From Planctomycetia bacterium (GTDB lineage Bacteria > Planctomycetota > UBA1135 > UBA2386), in the NCBI GenBank assembly GCA_005776475.1, contig SXPB01000217.1, positions 1 to 52,972 of the forward strand: DNA of 52,972 bases. Reading direction: 5' to 3'. The notes under the pieces are model-generated. The model searched no databases and was not told where the DNA came from. It saw only the letters and a program-made list of their open reading frames with translations. The position numbers and the translations under genes were made by a program. Each line of letters starts with the position of its first letter. Position 1 is the first letter of the stretch. Below, piece after piece: positions 44,301-51,524 of this stretch.

Positions 44301-45316
44301 TTCTCGAGATACATCCCGATCTCGCCGACCACGCGCAGCGGCAGCGGGTCGCGCACGAAGCCGCGCGAGATGTCCGACGACGAGTCGGCGGAGTTGCCCG
44401 AGCGGAAGTCGCGTACGATCGAGTTGCGACCGCTGTTGTTGAGCCCCGTGATGTCGTTGGCCGCGGTGCGCAGCCGCGGGATCGCCAGCGGGCCTTCGAG
44501 GGCAACCGCCACGCGGATGTTGGCACCGACCTGGTCGGGTGCCTCCGGCAGGCCGGCGGCGTTGTTGACCGTCTGGTACTGCAGGCCTTCGGTGCCGAGC
44601 AGCACCGGATCGAGCACCAGCGACCGATCGCTCACGATGACGCGAACCGACATCGGCACGAAACCATTCGGTTGCGCCGGGTCGCCGACGACCTTCAGCA
44701 GCTGCACGGCCTCGGTGTTGCGAAGCCCGGTGACGACGCCTTGCGCATTGCGTTCGACGAAGAACGAATCATCGACGCCGAGGTTGTTCGAGAAGGTCAG
44801 CCGAATGGCGCCGTTGCGCGGCACGACGCTGAATGGCAAGCCCGGCGCATTGGTGCCGAACAGCATCGGCGTCACTTCGCGCAGCTGGTCGTCGAGGGCC
44901 GCGTACAACGCCTTGAACTCGTCGCCCGTGACGTCGCGCGGAATGAACAGGCGCGGCTGCAGCGTGTCCGGATCCGAAGCGATGAAGTCGTAGGTGATCT
45001 CGTCGTCGCGCAGCGTCGAGTTGGTGGCGCGCTGATCCTGGATGTCGCCACCGATCACGACGTCACGCCGGAACAGCGCGATCGACGAACCTTCCGGCGT
45101 CACCTGCAGTCCGTACACATCGACCAACCGCCCGAACTCGACGCGCGTCAGTTGCGCTTGCGACGAGGCGTCCGGAGTCGTGGTTCCTGTCGTGCCACCG
45201 CTACTGCCGCTGCACGCGGCCGCGATCGCGACGGTCAGAACACCAAGATGGCGCAAGGGCGTGAGACCGGAACGCGTTTGGACTGCGTTCCCAGGTGCGC
45301 GGTGGTTGTCAGACAT
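41369..45316 (-). CDS. Giant SbsA-like surface lipoprotein (type 1, copy 1)
   Basis: 1315 aa from ATG 45316; an in-frame TTG at 45328 is less likely. The signal helix ends at AIAAACSGSSGG (lipobox). After a Thr/Ser-rich linker come EFGRLVDVY, VVPRNGAIRLTFSNNL, VIVSDRSLVLDPVLLG and VRDFRSGNSAD, then an Ig-like unit at AVVRFTKPIDLSTVRW. EQMYWAPF and VALPLLADF are shared with 33590-37528; overall length differs by three residues, so the two are old tandem paralogues. No known domain beyond the Ig-like units. Likely on the outer surface. Confidence 0.82.
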   Translation of the reverse strand: MSDNHRAPGNAVQTRSGLTPLRHLGVLTVAIAAACSGSSGGTTGTTTPDASSQAQLTRVEFGRLVDVYGLQVTPEGSSIALFRRDVVIGGDIQDQRATNSTLRDDEITYDFIASDPDTLQPRLFIPRDVTGDEFKALYAALDDQLREVTPMLFGTNAPGLPFSVVPRNGAIRLTFSNNLGVDDSFFVERNAQGVVTGLRNTEAVQLLKVVGDPAQPNGFVPMSVRVIVSDRSLVLDPVLLGTEGLQYQTVNNAAGLPEAPDQVGANIRVAVALEGPLAIPRLRTAANDITGLNNSGRNSIVRDFRSGNSADSSSDISRGFVRDPLPLRVVGEIGMYLEKVENVNSFTQEVTLFKNGVSHEIDRGDVIRFIADSSGVPLGSAEVVVDPVDDFNSPTTQHVRVRVRRVQGLDSIDPRNTPGYPTNITQLEPWLVQNAPRAICVAEFTAGDLAGRDDPRNFLAFSPTPLPLNGVQPPLNEFVSPFAGAVVRFTKPIDLSTVRWADTFFFAMRDLSTNDSIEDFIANRPFVNGTTTGNGMNPATFNLAKYRTPYLITSRVFDEDGSQTSLRLQPSTGFYLDDTMRNPPAGADYRYFLHLISSSADGGIRDLAGNPLDLQGTTADRSNSVVIPFTVDTRSNGNQPLFPDNLAVSIVRRFASRDEDSNPSYFLPSEVQGATTGSIAAAYPLEDLFGGFVYLDAKLQARPTTRTRVVADNLNQSPIVQQPPSPALPAPLGWCPQYVAVGGQENQVGSNSANNILNQGIQNPLNPYGCRLQMLWREVDLSLSRTDPFDFNLDIEQMYWAPFTGTNLTFDELDRTSMWLGHSEYRPIPCVGDFSSLPSLPESGLRTGSFERNFVWNPAPTGTGATLQTQAPRGAAYVDAPMKIDPSTVVLENNQVNRFLPLPKFQKPYFVYRDETVIEQGGNAGGGSDLSAAGGFPPYILSPFPMGQGRRWVDVGGNPGNVTFVNSFWNDAPNTSLTSGADNFTHGLVGNVALPLLADFWTYCDSSELPAGGGYVALGTNGWQVAVTVQSDPRPNFRVLSAGRAATSTGPAVCRSPSDTQWNTPSGGLIAGPPPSSTPPGDNTFYWIMMDVLKRQSVITNGFVDLNNPHRVPEGFADPRLGPFYLANGNSTMPTTVLPSFAYEFDPPLSQLPVGTSLVPQFRGASIVDPTPFYWNAWINVPTPIFPAPNPPTPGFDAPMRAQLKPTAANFALDPYKAGDAHMRKWDTRAIPGTATARNWWTYLYNRTVTRYVEDPNDLMSPAFTSQYAGPNEAFTPRDIRYVNWRFVTSNNVDAIPPIAPSIETFALSYRFQQL

Positions 45317-45342
45317 GATTCGTTTCAAGGACTGGTTCGCTC

Positions 45343-45361
45343 ACCGTCAGCGACTGACGGT
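45343..45361 (-). promoter_or_regulatory. Leader hairpin upstream of giant lipoprotein gene
   Basis: ACCGTCAG, loop CGA, CTGACGGT: a perfect 8-bp stem 26 bases before the ATG at 45316. Its core is nearly the same as that of the element at 2010-2031, 43 kb away and before a related gene. Confidence 0.45.
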
Positions 45362-45639
45362 CGGGAGTGAGAGCAGACGAGACAGTGAGGCGCTCCACCG
45401 TTCCACCCGCGATCCGGGGCTGACCCAAAAATCGCGGGAGTGCAGTAGAGACAACCTCTTGGGATGCTACATCGGGAGGACGGACGTGCCGGGGTGAGCA
45501 CGCCAGGACCAAACCGGCTGAATTCGAGGGGCTATCAAACATCATGCCGCCGGATCGAAGTACTGCAAGTCACCTCAATTCGCTCCCTGACAACGGGTTC
45601 TGGCATCGGCCCGAACCCCGGCCGGGGTCGCCGGGCGCC

Positions 45640-45664
45640 AATCGCGCGCCTTCGGCGGGCGATT
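45640..45664 (-). terminator. Possible terminator hairpin after pyrB
   Basis: AATCGC-G-CGCC, loop TTC, GGCG-G-GCGATT: ten pairs with one G-G mismatch, 43 bases past the pyrB stop. No U tract follows on the minus strand. Confidence 0.35.
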
Positions 45665-45707
45665 CCGCTCGGCAGATGTGGCGACTGCCCCATCCCAAGG
45701 CCGTCCG

Positions 45708-47051
45708 CTAGCCGCCTTGGCACTGGAACCCGGCCGCCAGCGCCTGCGCCTCGGACTCGAAGTAGACGCGGTTCTCCGGCTTGATGCGCCGCGCCTCGGC
45801 CGCGTTGTAGCGATGCACCAGGCGGCTCTGGGTGTGGCCGACGAAACGGGCCTCGATCTCCCGTTCGCAGTAGGCGCACGACAACACCGGCGGCACCTCG
45901 GCATCGCGCAACCGGAAGTCGCGCGTGAGGTAGCGCACTCCCTCGTTGTTGGTGATGCAGCGCTCGTTGCGGCAACGCAGACCGGCCCCGGCGGTGATTC
46001 CCGGCGTCACCGACAGCACCGCCGGGCGCGCCGACCGCAGCTGGATCTTGCCGAGCAGGAACGACATCAGCGCCATGCGCATCGGCACGCCAAGCTCCGC
46101 CTGCCGGAAGTAGACCGAGCGCGGATCGTCGTCGACGTCGTAGTCGATCTCGTCGACGCGCGGCAACGGGTGCATCACGCGCGCATCCTTCGCGGCGGCG
46201 GCGCCGAGCGTGTTGCGCGTCAGGCGCGGGTAGTTGGTGGTGTCCTCGCCCGAGTGACGCTCGCGTTGCGCGCGGGTCATGTAGATCGCATCGATGCGAT
46301 TGACCTCGATGTTGGTGAGGTTGGTGAACAACGCCAGCTGGTGCGGCTTGCTCGCCGTCAGGTACGCAGCGGCATTGCTGCTGCCGGCGAGGCCCGGCAG
46401 ATCGGCCACCGAAGCCGCCGCCGCCTGCACGCCGAAGTCGCGCTTCAGGCGATGCAGCACGTAGTCCGGCAGCTCGAAGCCCGGATACGGCATCGTCACG
46501 ATGTTCGCGTGGAAGCGGGCCAGCGCGTAGCAGAACGAGTGGATGGTGCGCGAGTAGCGCAAGTCGCCACAGAGCACGACCTCGAGACCTTCGAGTTTGC
46601 CCTTCTCCTTCCACAGCGTGTAGAGGTCGCAGAGGGTCTGCGTCGGGTGCTCGTGCGCACCATCGCCGCCGTTGATGACCGGCACGCGGGCGTAGCGTGC
46701 GGCGACGCGCGCGGCGCCGTCCTCGGGATGGCGCACGACGAGAATGTCCGCATAGCTGCCGCCGACGACGCGCACCGTGTCGGCGAGCGACTCGCCCTTG
46801 CTGCGGCTGGTGTTCTTCTCGTCCGCGGCGGTGATCACGCCGCCGCCGAGCCGCAGCATGGCCGATTCGAAGCTCAGCCGCGTGCGCGTGCTGGGCTCGA
46901 AGAACAGCGTCGCCATGATCGTGCCGCGGCACGATTCCGACCATTCGCGCAGATTGGCGCGGAACTCGTCGGCGTGCTGGAACAGTTCGAGGATCTCCGC
47001 CGTGCTCAGGTCCTCGATGGAGACCAGGTCGCGCTTCTCGAGTTCGGCCAT
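45708..47051 (-). CDS. pyrB: Aspartate carbamoyltransferase fused to PyrI zinc domain and Ada-like motif
   Basis: 447 aa. Residues 1-345 are a complete catalytic chain: FFEPSTRTRLSFES (carbamoyl-phosphate site), SRSKGESLADT (80s loop Ser and Lys), HPTQTLCDLYT, GDLRYSRTIHS and VMHPLPRVDEI. Residues 358-403 match the PyrI zinc domain: C360-x4-C365 and C392-x2-C395, the same spacing as in E. coli. The allosteric nucleotide-binding domain of PyrI is absent. Residues 404-447 resemble an Ada-type zinc motif (RRIKPENRVYFESEAQALAA) whose Cys ligands are mostly lost. It makes carbamoyl-aspartate for pyrimidine synthesis. It probably does not respond to CTP as E. coli does. Confidence 0.9.
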   Translation of the reverse strand: MAELEKRDLVSIEDLSTAEILELFQHADEFRANLREWSESCRGTIMATLFFEPSTRTRLSFESAMLRLGGGVITAADEKNTSRSKGESLADTVRVVGGSYADILVVRHPEDGAARVAARYARVPVINGGDGAHEHPTQTLCDLYTLWKEKGKLEGLEVVLCGDLRYSRTIHSFCYALARFHANIVTMPYPGFELPDYVLHRLKRDFGVQAAAASVADLPGLAGSSNAAAYLTASKPHQLALFTNLTNIEVNRIDAIYMTRAQRERHSGEDTTNYPRLTRNTLGAAAAKDARVMHPLPRVDEIDYDVDDDPRSVYFRQAELGVPMRMALMSFLLGKIQLRSARPAVLSVTPGITAGAGLRCRNERCITNNEGVRYLTRDFRLRDAEVPPVLSCAYCEREIEARFVGHTQSRLVHRYNAAEARRIKPENRVYFESEAQALAAGFQCQGG

Positions 47052-47130
47052 CGCGGGTACGGATCATGCCGGCGTTGGCGGCACACGCAACCGCCGAATG
47101 CAGGCGTCGCGATTCGCCGGCGTCGATGAC

Positions 47131-48129
47131 TCAACCGGTGCCGAGCAGCAGTTCGAGCTGGGTGCGGTCGAGTGCCGCAAACCCGCCCACCGGGCCTGCG
47201 AGCGGCAGGCAACGGTGCTGGCGCAACAGTTCGCCGATGGCATGGCGCAACGACGACTGCGGCTCGGTCAACGCCGACACCACCACATCGGGCCGCCACG
47301 GCGATGGCCACTCGGCGCGACCGAGGTCGGCTTGCGAAGCGACGAGCACATCACTGCCGTCGCGCAGGGCGGCGTCGATCGCCGTCGGTTGTCGATGGGC
47401 CGCGACCACGAGCACGACGAGCGCCTGCGAGCGCAACCCGCGACCGGCCTCCACTGCGGCAGCGTCGACGGCGGCCGGCGTCGCCCCTTCGCCGGCGGTG
47501 TCGACCAGTTCGTAGGGATACCCGGAGAGCGTGGTGACCTCGTGCACGGGGTCGCGGGTCAGGCCGGGCAACGGTCCGGTGAGCGCTCGCTCGCGCGCCA
47601 GCAGGCGATTGAACAACGTCGACTTGCCGGCGTTCTGGCAACCGATGAACACGACGCGCTGCGGCTGCACCATCGCCATCGCGGTGCGCGAGCGCACGAG
47701 CGCCGACGAACGAAGCCGCGCGCACGGCGCCGGTCCGTGTGAGGCGAGGGCCTGGACTTCGGCAGCGAAGTCGAACTCGCGCTGTTCGAGTGCCAGATCG
47801 AGTTGCGCGTCCGACAACGCCTCGCGCAGGAGCAACTCGGCGGGAGTGCGCGGCGCGGCTGGCGCGAGCCCGAACTCGCGCTGCACGGCAGCCAACACGG
47901 CCGGCGAACCGTGCAGATGCAGTTCGAGCCCGGCGGCGCCGCGATCGACGACGAGCACGTCGTCGATCGCCATGCCGCGGAGATGCAGGATGGCTCGGGG
48001 CGCCACGCCGGCGCTCGCGAACGGCGCTCCATCGCGCGTTTGCAGCGCCGCGAGCGCGGCGCGCCGCTGCGCCGGCGGCACCCGCACGACGGCGACGCCG
48101 GCCGTTCCCGAGGGCGTCAACTGCTCCAT
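47131..48129 (-). CDS. MnmE-like GTPase, truncated and divergent
   Basis: 332 aa versus about 450 for MnmE. An N-terminal TrmE-like domain (GTAGVAVVRVP, then LELHLHGSPAVLAAVQ) leads to a G domain inserted at about 155: P-loop GCQNAGKST (163-171), TRDPVHEV (G2), DTAGEG (G3). G4 is SQAD instead of NKxD. The C-terminal helices and the CxGK motif needed by MnmE for tRNA wobble uridine modification are missing. It overlaps coaX by 13 bases. It may be a specialised paralogue or a decaying copy; whether a full mnmE exists elsewhere is unknown. Confidence 0.72.
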   Translation of the reverse strand: MEQLTPSGTAGVAVVRVPPAQRRAALAALQTRDGAPFASAGVAPRAILHLRGMAIDDVLVVDRGAAGLELHLHGSPAVLAAVQREFGLAPAAPRTPAELLLREALSDAQLDLALEQREFDFAAEVQALASHGPAPCARLRSSALVRSRTAMAMVQPQRVVFIGCQNAGKSTLFNRLLARERALTGPLPGLTRDPVHEVTTLSGYPYELVDTAGEGATPAAVDAAAVEAGRGLRSQALVVLVVAAHRQPTAIDAALRDGSDVLVASQADLGRAEWPSPWRPDVVVSALTEPQSSLRHAIGELLRQHRCLPLAGPVGGFAALDRTQLELLLGTG

Positions 48130-48860
48130 GGCACGGTGTCGGCCAGGAAGCCGAGGCCCTGGTGCACGAGGTCGGGTTCATGAAGCACCTGCAGCACGGA
48201 GTGCGCCAGCAGACGCTCGGCGTTGCCACCGGTGACCAGCACTTGGGCCGGGCCGGAACTGGCTCGCAACGACGCCGCCACCAACTTCTCGACGAGGCCG
48301 CAGTAGCCCAGCAGGACGCCGGTGTCGATCGCGGCCTGCGTGTCGCGCGGCGGCATCGTCGGTTGCGCATCGAACCGCGCCGGTGGCAACGCCGGCGTCA
48401 CCGCCGCCATTCCTGCCGCCATCGCGCGCAGTCCCGGTGCGATCGCGCCGCCACGGAAGGTGCCATCGATGTCGACGAGGTTCACCGTCGTCGCCGATCC
48501 ACAGTCGACCACGACGGCGCGCCCGAAGCGTCGATGCGCCGCGAGCGCCCCCACCCACCGGTCGGCACCCAGCGTCTGCGGCGTGTCGTAGTCGAGGCGC
48601 AACGGGCACGGCACGTCGATGCCGGCGAGTCGCACCGGGTCCGGCAGGGCTGCGGCACGCAGTTCCGCCTGCACCCACTGCAGTGCGGGCGGCACGACAC
48701 TCACCAGCATCGCGGCACGCGCGGCGGTGCGCCGCGCGAAGTCACGCAGGGCACCCGCGGCACGCGGCGCGGTCGGCAGCCGCAAGCGCGTTCCGTCGGC
48801 AGCGCGACAGTCGATCGTGCTGTTGCCGATGTCGATCGTCAGCAGGTTCGGACGGAGCAT
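48117..48860 (-). CDS. coaX: Type III pantothenate kinase
   Basis: 247 aa from ATG 48860. Motifs: TIDIGNSTID (phosphate 1), GADRWVGALAAH (pantothenate site), VVDCGSATTVNLVD (phosphate 2) and GGAIAPGLRAM. It phosphorylates pantothenate as the first step of coenzyme A synthesis, independent of feedback by CoA. Its 3' end overlaps the MnmE-like start, so the two are co-translated. The upstream frame (to 49004) is open but rich in Arg and has no start with a ribosome site. Confidence 0.92.
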   Translation of the reverse strand: MLRPNLLTIDIGNSTIDCRAADGTRLRLPTAPRAAGALRDFARRTAARAAMLVSVVPPALQWVQAELRAAALPDPVRLAGIDVPCPLRLDYDTPQTLGADRWVGALAAHRRFGRAVVVDCGSATTVNLVDIDGTFRGGAIAPGLRAMAAGMAAVTPALPPARFDAQPTMPPRDTQAAIDTGVLLGYCGLVEKLVAASLRASSGPAQVLVTGGNAERLLAHSVLQVLHEPDLVHQGLGFLADTVPWSS

Positions 48861-48949
48861 GGCACCATCGCAGCACGGTTGCGCGGTGGCGTCGAGCACC
48901 GACTCGCCAGGACCTGGGCGCGTCGCTGCGAACCGCGACGAACAGCGGG

Positions 48950-50290
48950 CTACTTGTCGCGAGCCTGGAAGACGCGTTCGACTTCCTGGCCGTTCGACAA
49001 CCACGTGGTCACGAACGTTCGCACGCCCTGCTTGTACTGGCTCTTGCCGATGGAGTAGGCCTGGGCCTTGCCATCGACCTTCTGCCCGTTGACCTCGAGC
49101 AGGACGTCCCCCGGGTTCACGCCGTAGTTGGCCGCCAACTTGGGATCGACCTGGCGAACGATCAGCCCCTTGCGCCCGGCCTTGGTCACGTAGGTGTCGA
49201 CGTTGAGGCTCTCGAAGAACTCGTCGGAGTCGCCGAAACGCTTCTCGTCCTCACGACCGATGTTGACGACGCCGTTGATCTTGGTGGTCTGCTCGACGTC
49301 CTGCCACTGCACAGGGCCCGCGGTTGCGGCCGAGGTCGTCGTCGCCGTGGACGTCGTGCGGCCGTTGCGGCCCTGCAGGGCCAGCAAAGCGTGGAGCACG
49401 TCCTGCGGCAGCCCCATCGAAGTCTTGATCAGCTCCTCTTCCTTCCTCTCGGGCGGCGTCTGTCCTTCCTGGACCGGGAACTCGCGCACGAACCAGGCGG
49501 ACTGCGCATCCGGAGCGATGCGCACGAGGCGGATCGTGCCGAACACCGGCGGCGGCGACTGGCCGTCGCTTGCGGTCGCGGGCTTCATCGGCCACACCAA
49601 CGCGGCCCGACGTGGGTCCTCGGTCTCGGACTTCGCCCAGATCTTCTGCAGGACTTCGCCACGCCCGGTCGGCACCATCGGCATCGGAGTGGCGCCGCGA
49701 CCACCGCGATTCGCGAGTGGAACGGCGGGCTGGTTTGGGCGGGCCGGCTGCCCATTGGCGGGCTTGGGCGTAGTGTCGGTCGGCGCTGCCGTCATCGGTA
49801 CGGACGGAGTGGGTGGCGCGTTCTCGCGCACATACCACTCCGGCGGCGTCACGTTCGCCTCCGGCTTGAACCGGACGATCACATGGCTGTCGCCACCTTC
49901 GCCCTTGTGCTTGCCGTCGTAGACCAGGCAGACCAACTCGAACATCTGGTCGAGGGGGGTGCTGTCGAAGCGGTTCGGCGGCGCCTTGTCGTCCTCGTCC
50001 CCAGGCCGCTTGGGCTTTTCCGGCGGCGGCGGCAGCGTGCCGATCAGGTTGGCGTTCTTCAGCGACTCCCACCACGCAGTGGTATCGGGCGTGTAGCGCC
50101 AGACGTCGTTGATCGGCCCCTGGCCGCGCCCGCGCATGATGCAGTCCTTGCCCGCCTTGCTGCCATTCTCGTGTGCCTGCGTGCGCACATCCTTCTTCCA
50201 CTGCGGCAGCATCTTGTAGACCGTCCATCCCGAGAACCCGAACAACCCGAGGGCGACGACGTAGAGCAGGAAGGGGATCGGCAGTTTCAT
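48950..50290 (-). CDS. Membrane-anchored PDZ protein
   Basis: 446 aa from ATG 50290, preceded by GAGGA. Residues 4-22 are a membrane helix (IPFLLYVVALGLFGFSGWTV). A long Pro-rich periplasmic stretch follows (PPPPEKPKRPGDEDD, PNQPAVP). The C-terminal 100 residues are a PDZ domain (GLIVRQVDPKLAANYGVNPG, DVLLEVNGQKV). The single anchor plus C-terminal PDZ is like GspC/PulC of type II secretion, but no secretin or gspD lies nearby and the middle region does not look like the GspC homology region. A peptidase active site is absent. Confidence 0.75.
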   Translation of the reverse strand: MKLPIPFLLYVVALGLFGFSGWTVYKMLPQWKKDVRTQAHENGSKAGKDCIMRGRGQGPINDVWRYTPDTTAWWESLKNANLIGTLPPPPEKPKRPGDEDDKAPPNRFDSTPLDQMFELVCLVYDGKHKGEGGDSHVIVRFKPEANVTPPEWYVRENAPPTPSVPMTAAPTDTTPKPANGQPARPNQPAVPLANRGGRGATPMPMVPTGRGEVLQKIWAKSETEDPRRAALVWPMKPATASDGQSPPPVFGTIRLVRIAPDAQSAWFVREFPVQEGQTPPERKEEELIKTSMGLPQDVLHALLALQGRNGRTTSTATTTSAATAGPVQWQDVEQTTKINGVVNIGREDEKRFGDSDEFFESLNVDTYVTKAGRKGLIVRQVDPKLAANYGVNPGDVLLEVNGQKVDGKAQAYSIGKSQYKQGVRTFVTTWLSNGQEVERVFQARDK

Positions 50291-50419
50291 CGCAGTCCTC
50301 AGAGTAACGGCCCGTGGCAAGAGCGGAAGGGACTCGTGACACGCGCGTTCGACGGGGTCGGAGCCCGTCTATTCCCGAACTGGCGCCCCCCCGTTTGCGA
50401 GCTGGCCCTGGAAACGACG

Positions 50420-50441
50420 CGAGGTCGCTCGCGCGACCTCG
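50420..50441 (-). terminator. Putative terminator of the rpsL-rpsG transcript
   Basis: CGAGGTCG, loop CTCGCG, CGACCTCG: a perfect 8-bp stem 70 bases past the rpsG stop. It is followed on the minus strand by CGTCGTTTCCAG. The same GTTTCC follows the pilin terminator. Confidence 0.5.
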
Positions 50442-50510
50442 TGTTGCGCACTCGGCAGCGGCCAAGTGCAGGTCCCAGCGACGGACGCCGGGACGATCGT
50501 TCGGTTTCTA

Positions 50511-50984
50511 CTACCAGGCGAAGTGGCTGTAGGCGCTGTTCGCCTCGGCCATCTTGTGCACGTTTTCCTTCTTGGTCACCGCGGCGCCCTGGTTGTTGAA
50601 CGCGTCAAACAACTCCTCGGCCAGCGACTTGCCCATCGGCTTGCCGCGCTTGCTGCGCGCCGCGTCGACCAGCCAGCGGATCGCCAGGCTCTGCTGGCGG
50701 CGCTTGTTCACTTCGCGGGGCACCTGGTAGGTCGCACCACCGACGCGCTTGCTGCGCACTTCGACGCGCGGCTTGATGTTCTCGATCGCCTTGGTGAAGA
50801 CGTCGACCGGCTCACTGCCTTCGACCTTCTTGACCACGGTGTCGAGGGCTTCATAGAAGAGCCGCTGCGCGGTCGTCTTCTTTCCCTGCAGCATGATCTT
50901 GTTGATGATCTTGCTGGCGAGCTTGTTGTTGAAGCGCGGATCGCCCTTCAGGAAAACTTCAGTGGACTTGTAGGAGCGAGGCAT
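50511..50984 (-). CDS. rpsG: 30S ribosomal protein S7
   Basis: 157 aa, full length. The conserved core is clear: DPRFNNKLASKIINKIMLQG, AIENIKPRVEVRSKRVGGAT, YQVPREVNKRRQQSLAIRWL, AARSKRGKPMGKSLAEELFD and the C-terminal KKENVHKMAEANSAYSHFAW. S7 starts assembly of the 30S head and contacts the exit-site tRNA. It follows rpsL by 57 bases. fusA and tuf do not follow, unlike the usual str operon. Confidence 0.97.
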   Translation of the reverse strand: MPRSYKSTEVFLKGDPRFNNKLASKIINKIMLQGKKTTAQRLFYEALDTVVKKVEGSEPVDVFTKAIENIKPRVEVRSKRVGGATYQVPREVNKRRQQSLAIRWLVDAARSKRGKPMGKSLAEELFDAFNNQGAAVTKKENVHKMAEANSAYSHFAW

Positions 50985-51041
50985 CGGAGGCTCAGGCGGA
51001 AATCCGAATCAGTGCAAAATGTGGGTGGGAAACTACTAGCC

Positions 51042-51416
51042 CTACTTCTTGGGGCGCTTCGTGCCGTACTTGGAGCGCGAACGGCGACGGTTCTCGACAC
51101 CCGAGGCGTCGAGGCAACCACGCAGCACGTGGTAGCGCACACCGGGAAGGTCGCGCACACGGCCACCGCGGATGAGCACGATCGAGTGCTCCTGCAGGTT
51201 GTGGCCTTCGCCAGGGATGTACACCGTCGTCTCCTTGCCGTTGCTGAGACGAACACTAGCGATCTTGCGAAGGGCCGAGTTCGGCTTCTTCGGGGTCATC
51301 GTCTTGACCTGGAGACACACACCACGCTTCTGCGGGCAGGCATCGAGGATCGGCGACTTGCTCTTGTACGTGATCTTCTTCCGACCCTTGCGGATGAGCT
51401 GGTTGATCGTGGGCAT
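51042..51416 (-). CDS. rpsL: 30S ribosomal protein S12 with Arg at position 88
   Basis: 124 aa, full length. Conserved: [71 protein letters not shown] and [14 protein letters not shown]12 sits at the decoding site. Lys43 is normal, but position 88 is Arg (codon at 51153-51155, CGC on the coding strand) where most bacteria have Lys. Lys88 to Arg gives streptomycin resistance in E. coli, Mycobacterium and others. A promoter lies just upstream. Confidence 0.97.
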   Translation of the reverse strand: MPTINQLIRKGRKKITYKSKSPILDACPQKRGVCLQVKTMTPKKPNSALRKIASVRLSNGKETTVYIPGEGHNLQEHSIVLIRGGRVRDLPGVRYHVLRGCLDASGVENRRRSRSKYGTKRPKK

Positions 51417-51451
51417 GCTGGGCTACGCGGTCCGAGAATTCAGGGCGCGAC

Positions 51452-51479
51452 AGGATAGAGAATGAATCGGTGAATGCAA
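51452..51479 (-). promoter_or_regulatory. Putative sigma70 promoter of rpsL-rpsG
   Basis: On the minus strand: TTGCAT (51474-51479), a 16-base spacer, then TATCCT (51452-51457), 36 bases before the rpsL ATG. It lies in the rpoC-rpsL gap, which is AT-richer than its surroundings. Confidence 0.5.
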
Positions 51480-51524
51480 CCCCGCCGATGGCCAGTTCGT
51501 GGCCGCCAGCGGGTTTGCCGGAGG

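Larger units (their letters stand above)
45317..45707. other. Non-coding stretch between giant lipoprotein and pyrB
   Basis: 391 bases without a credible gene. It holds the leader hairpin at 45343-45361, the hairpin at 45640-45664 past pyrB, and a GC palindrome (ACCCCGGCCGGGGT, near 45615-45628). The lipoprotein promoter should lie around 45400-45500, but I see no convincing -35/-10 pair. Confidence 0.6.

Noticed and set aside
41651-45370. A 1239-codon open frame on the plus strand, antisense to the giant lipoprotein gene
   Set aside because: It is Arg/His/Glu-rich and without hydrophobic cores, as expected for the shadow of a high-GC gene; the opposite strand encodes a clear lipoprotein with a signal peptide.
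45615-45628. GC palindrome ACCCCGGCCGGGGT as an operator or attachment site
   Set aside because: Self-complementary G/C runs are common at this base composition, and nothing is placed around it to support a function.
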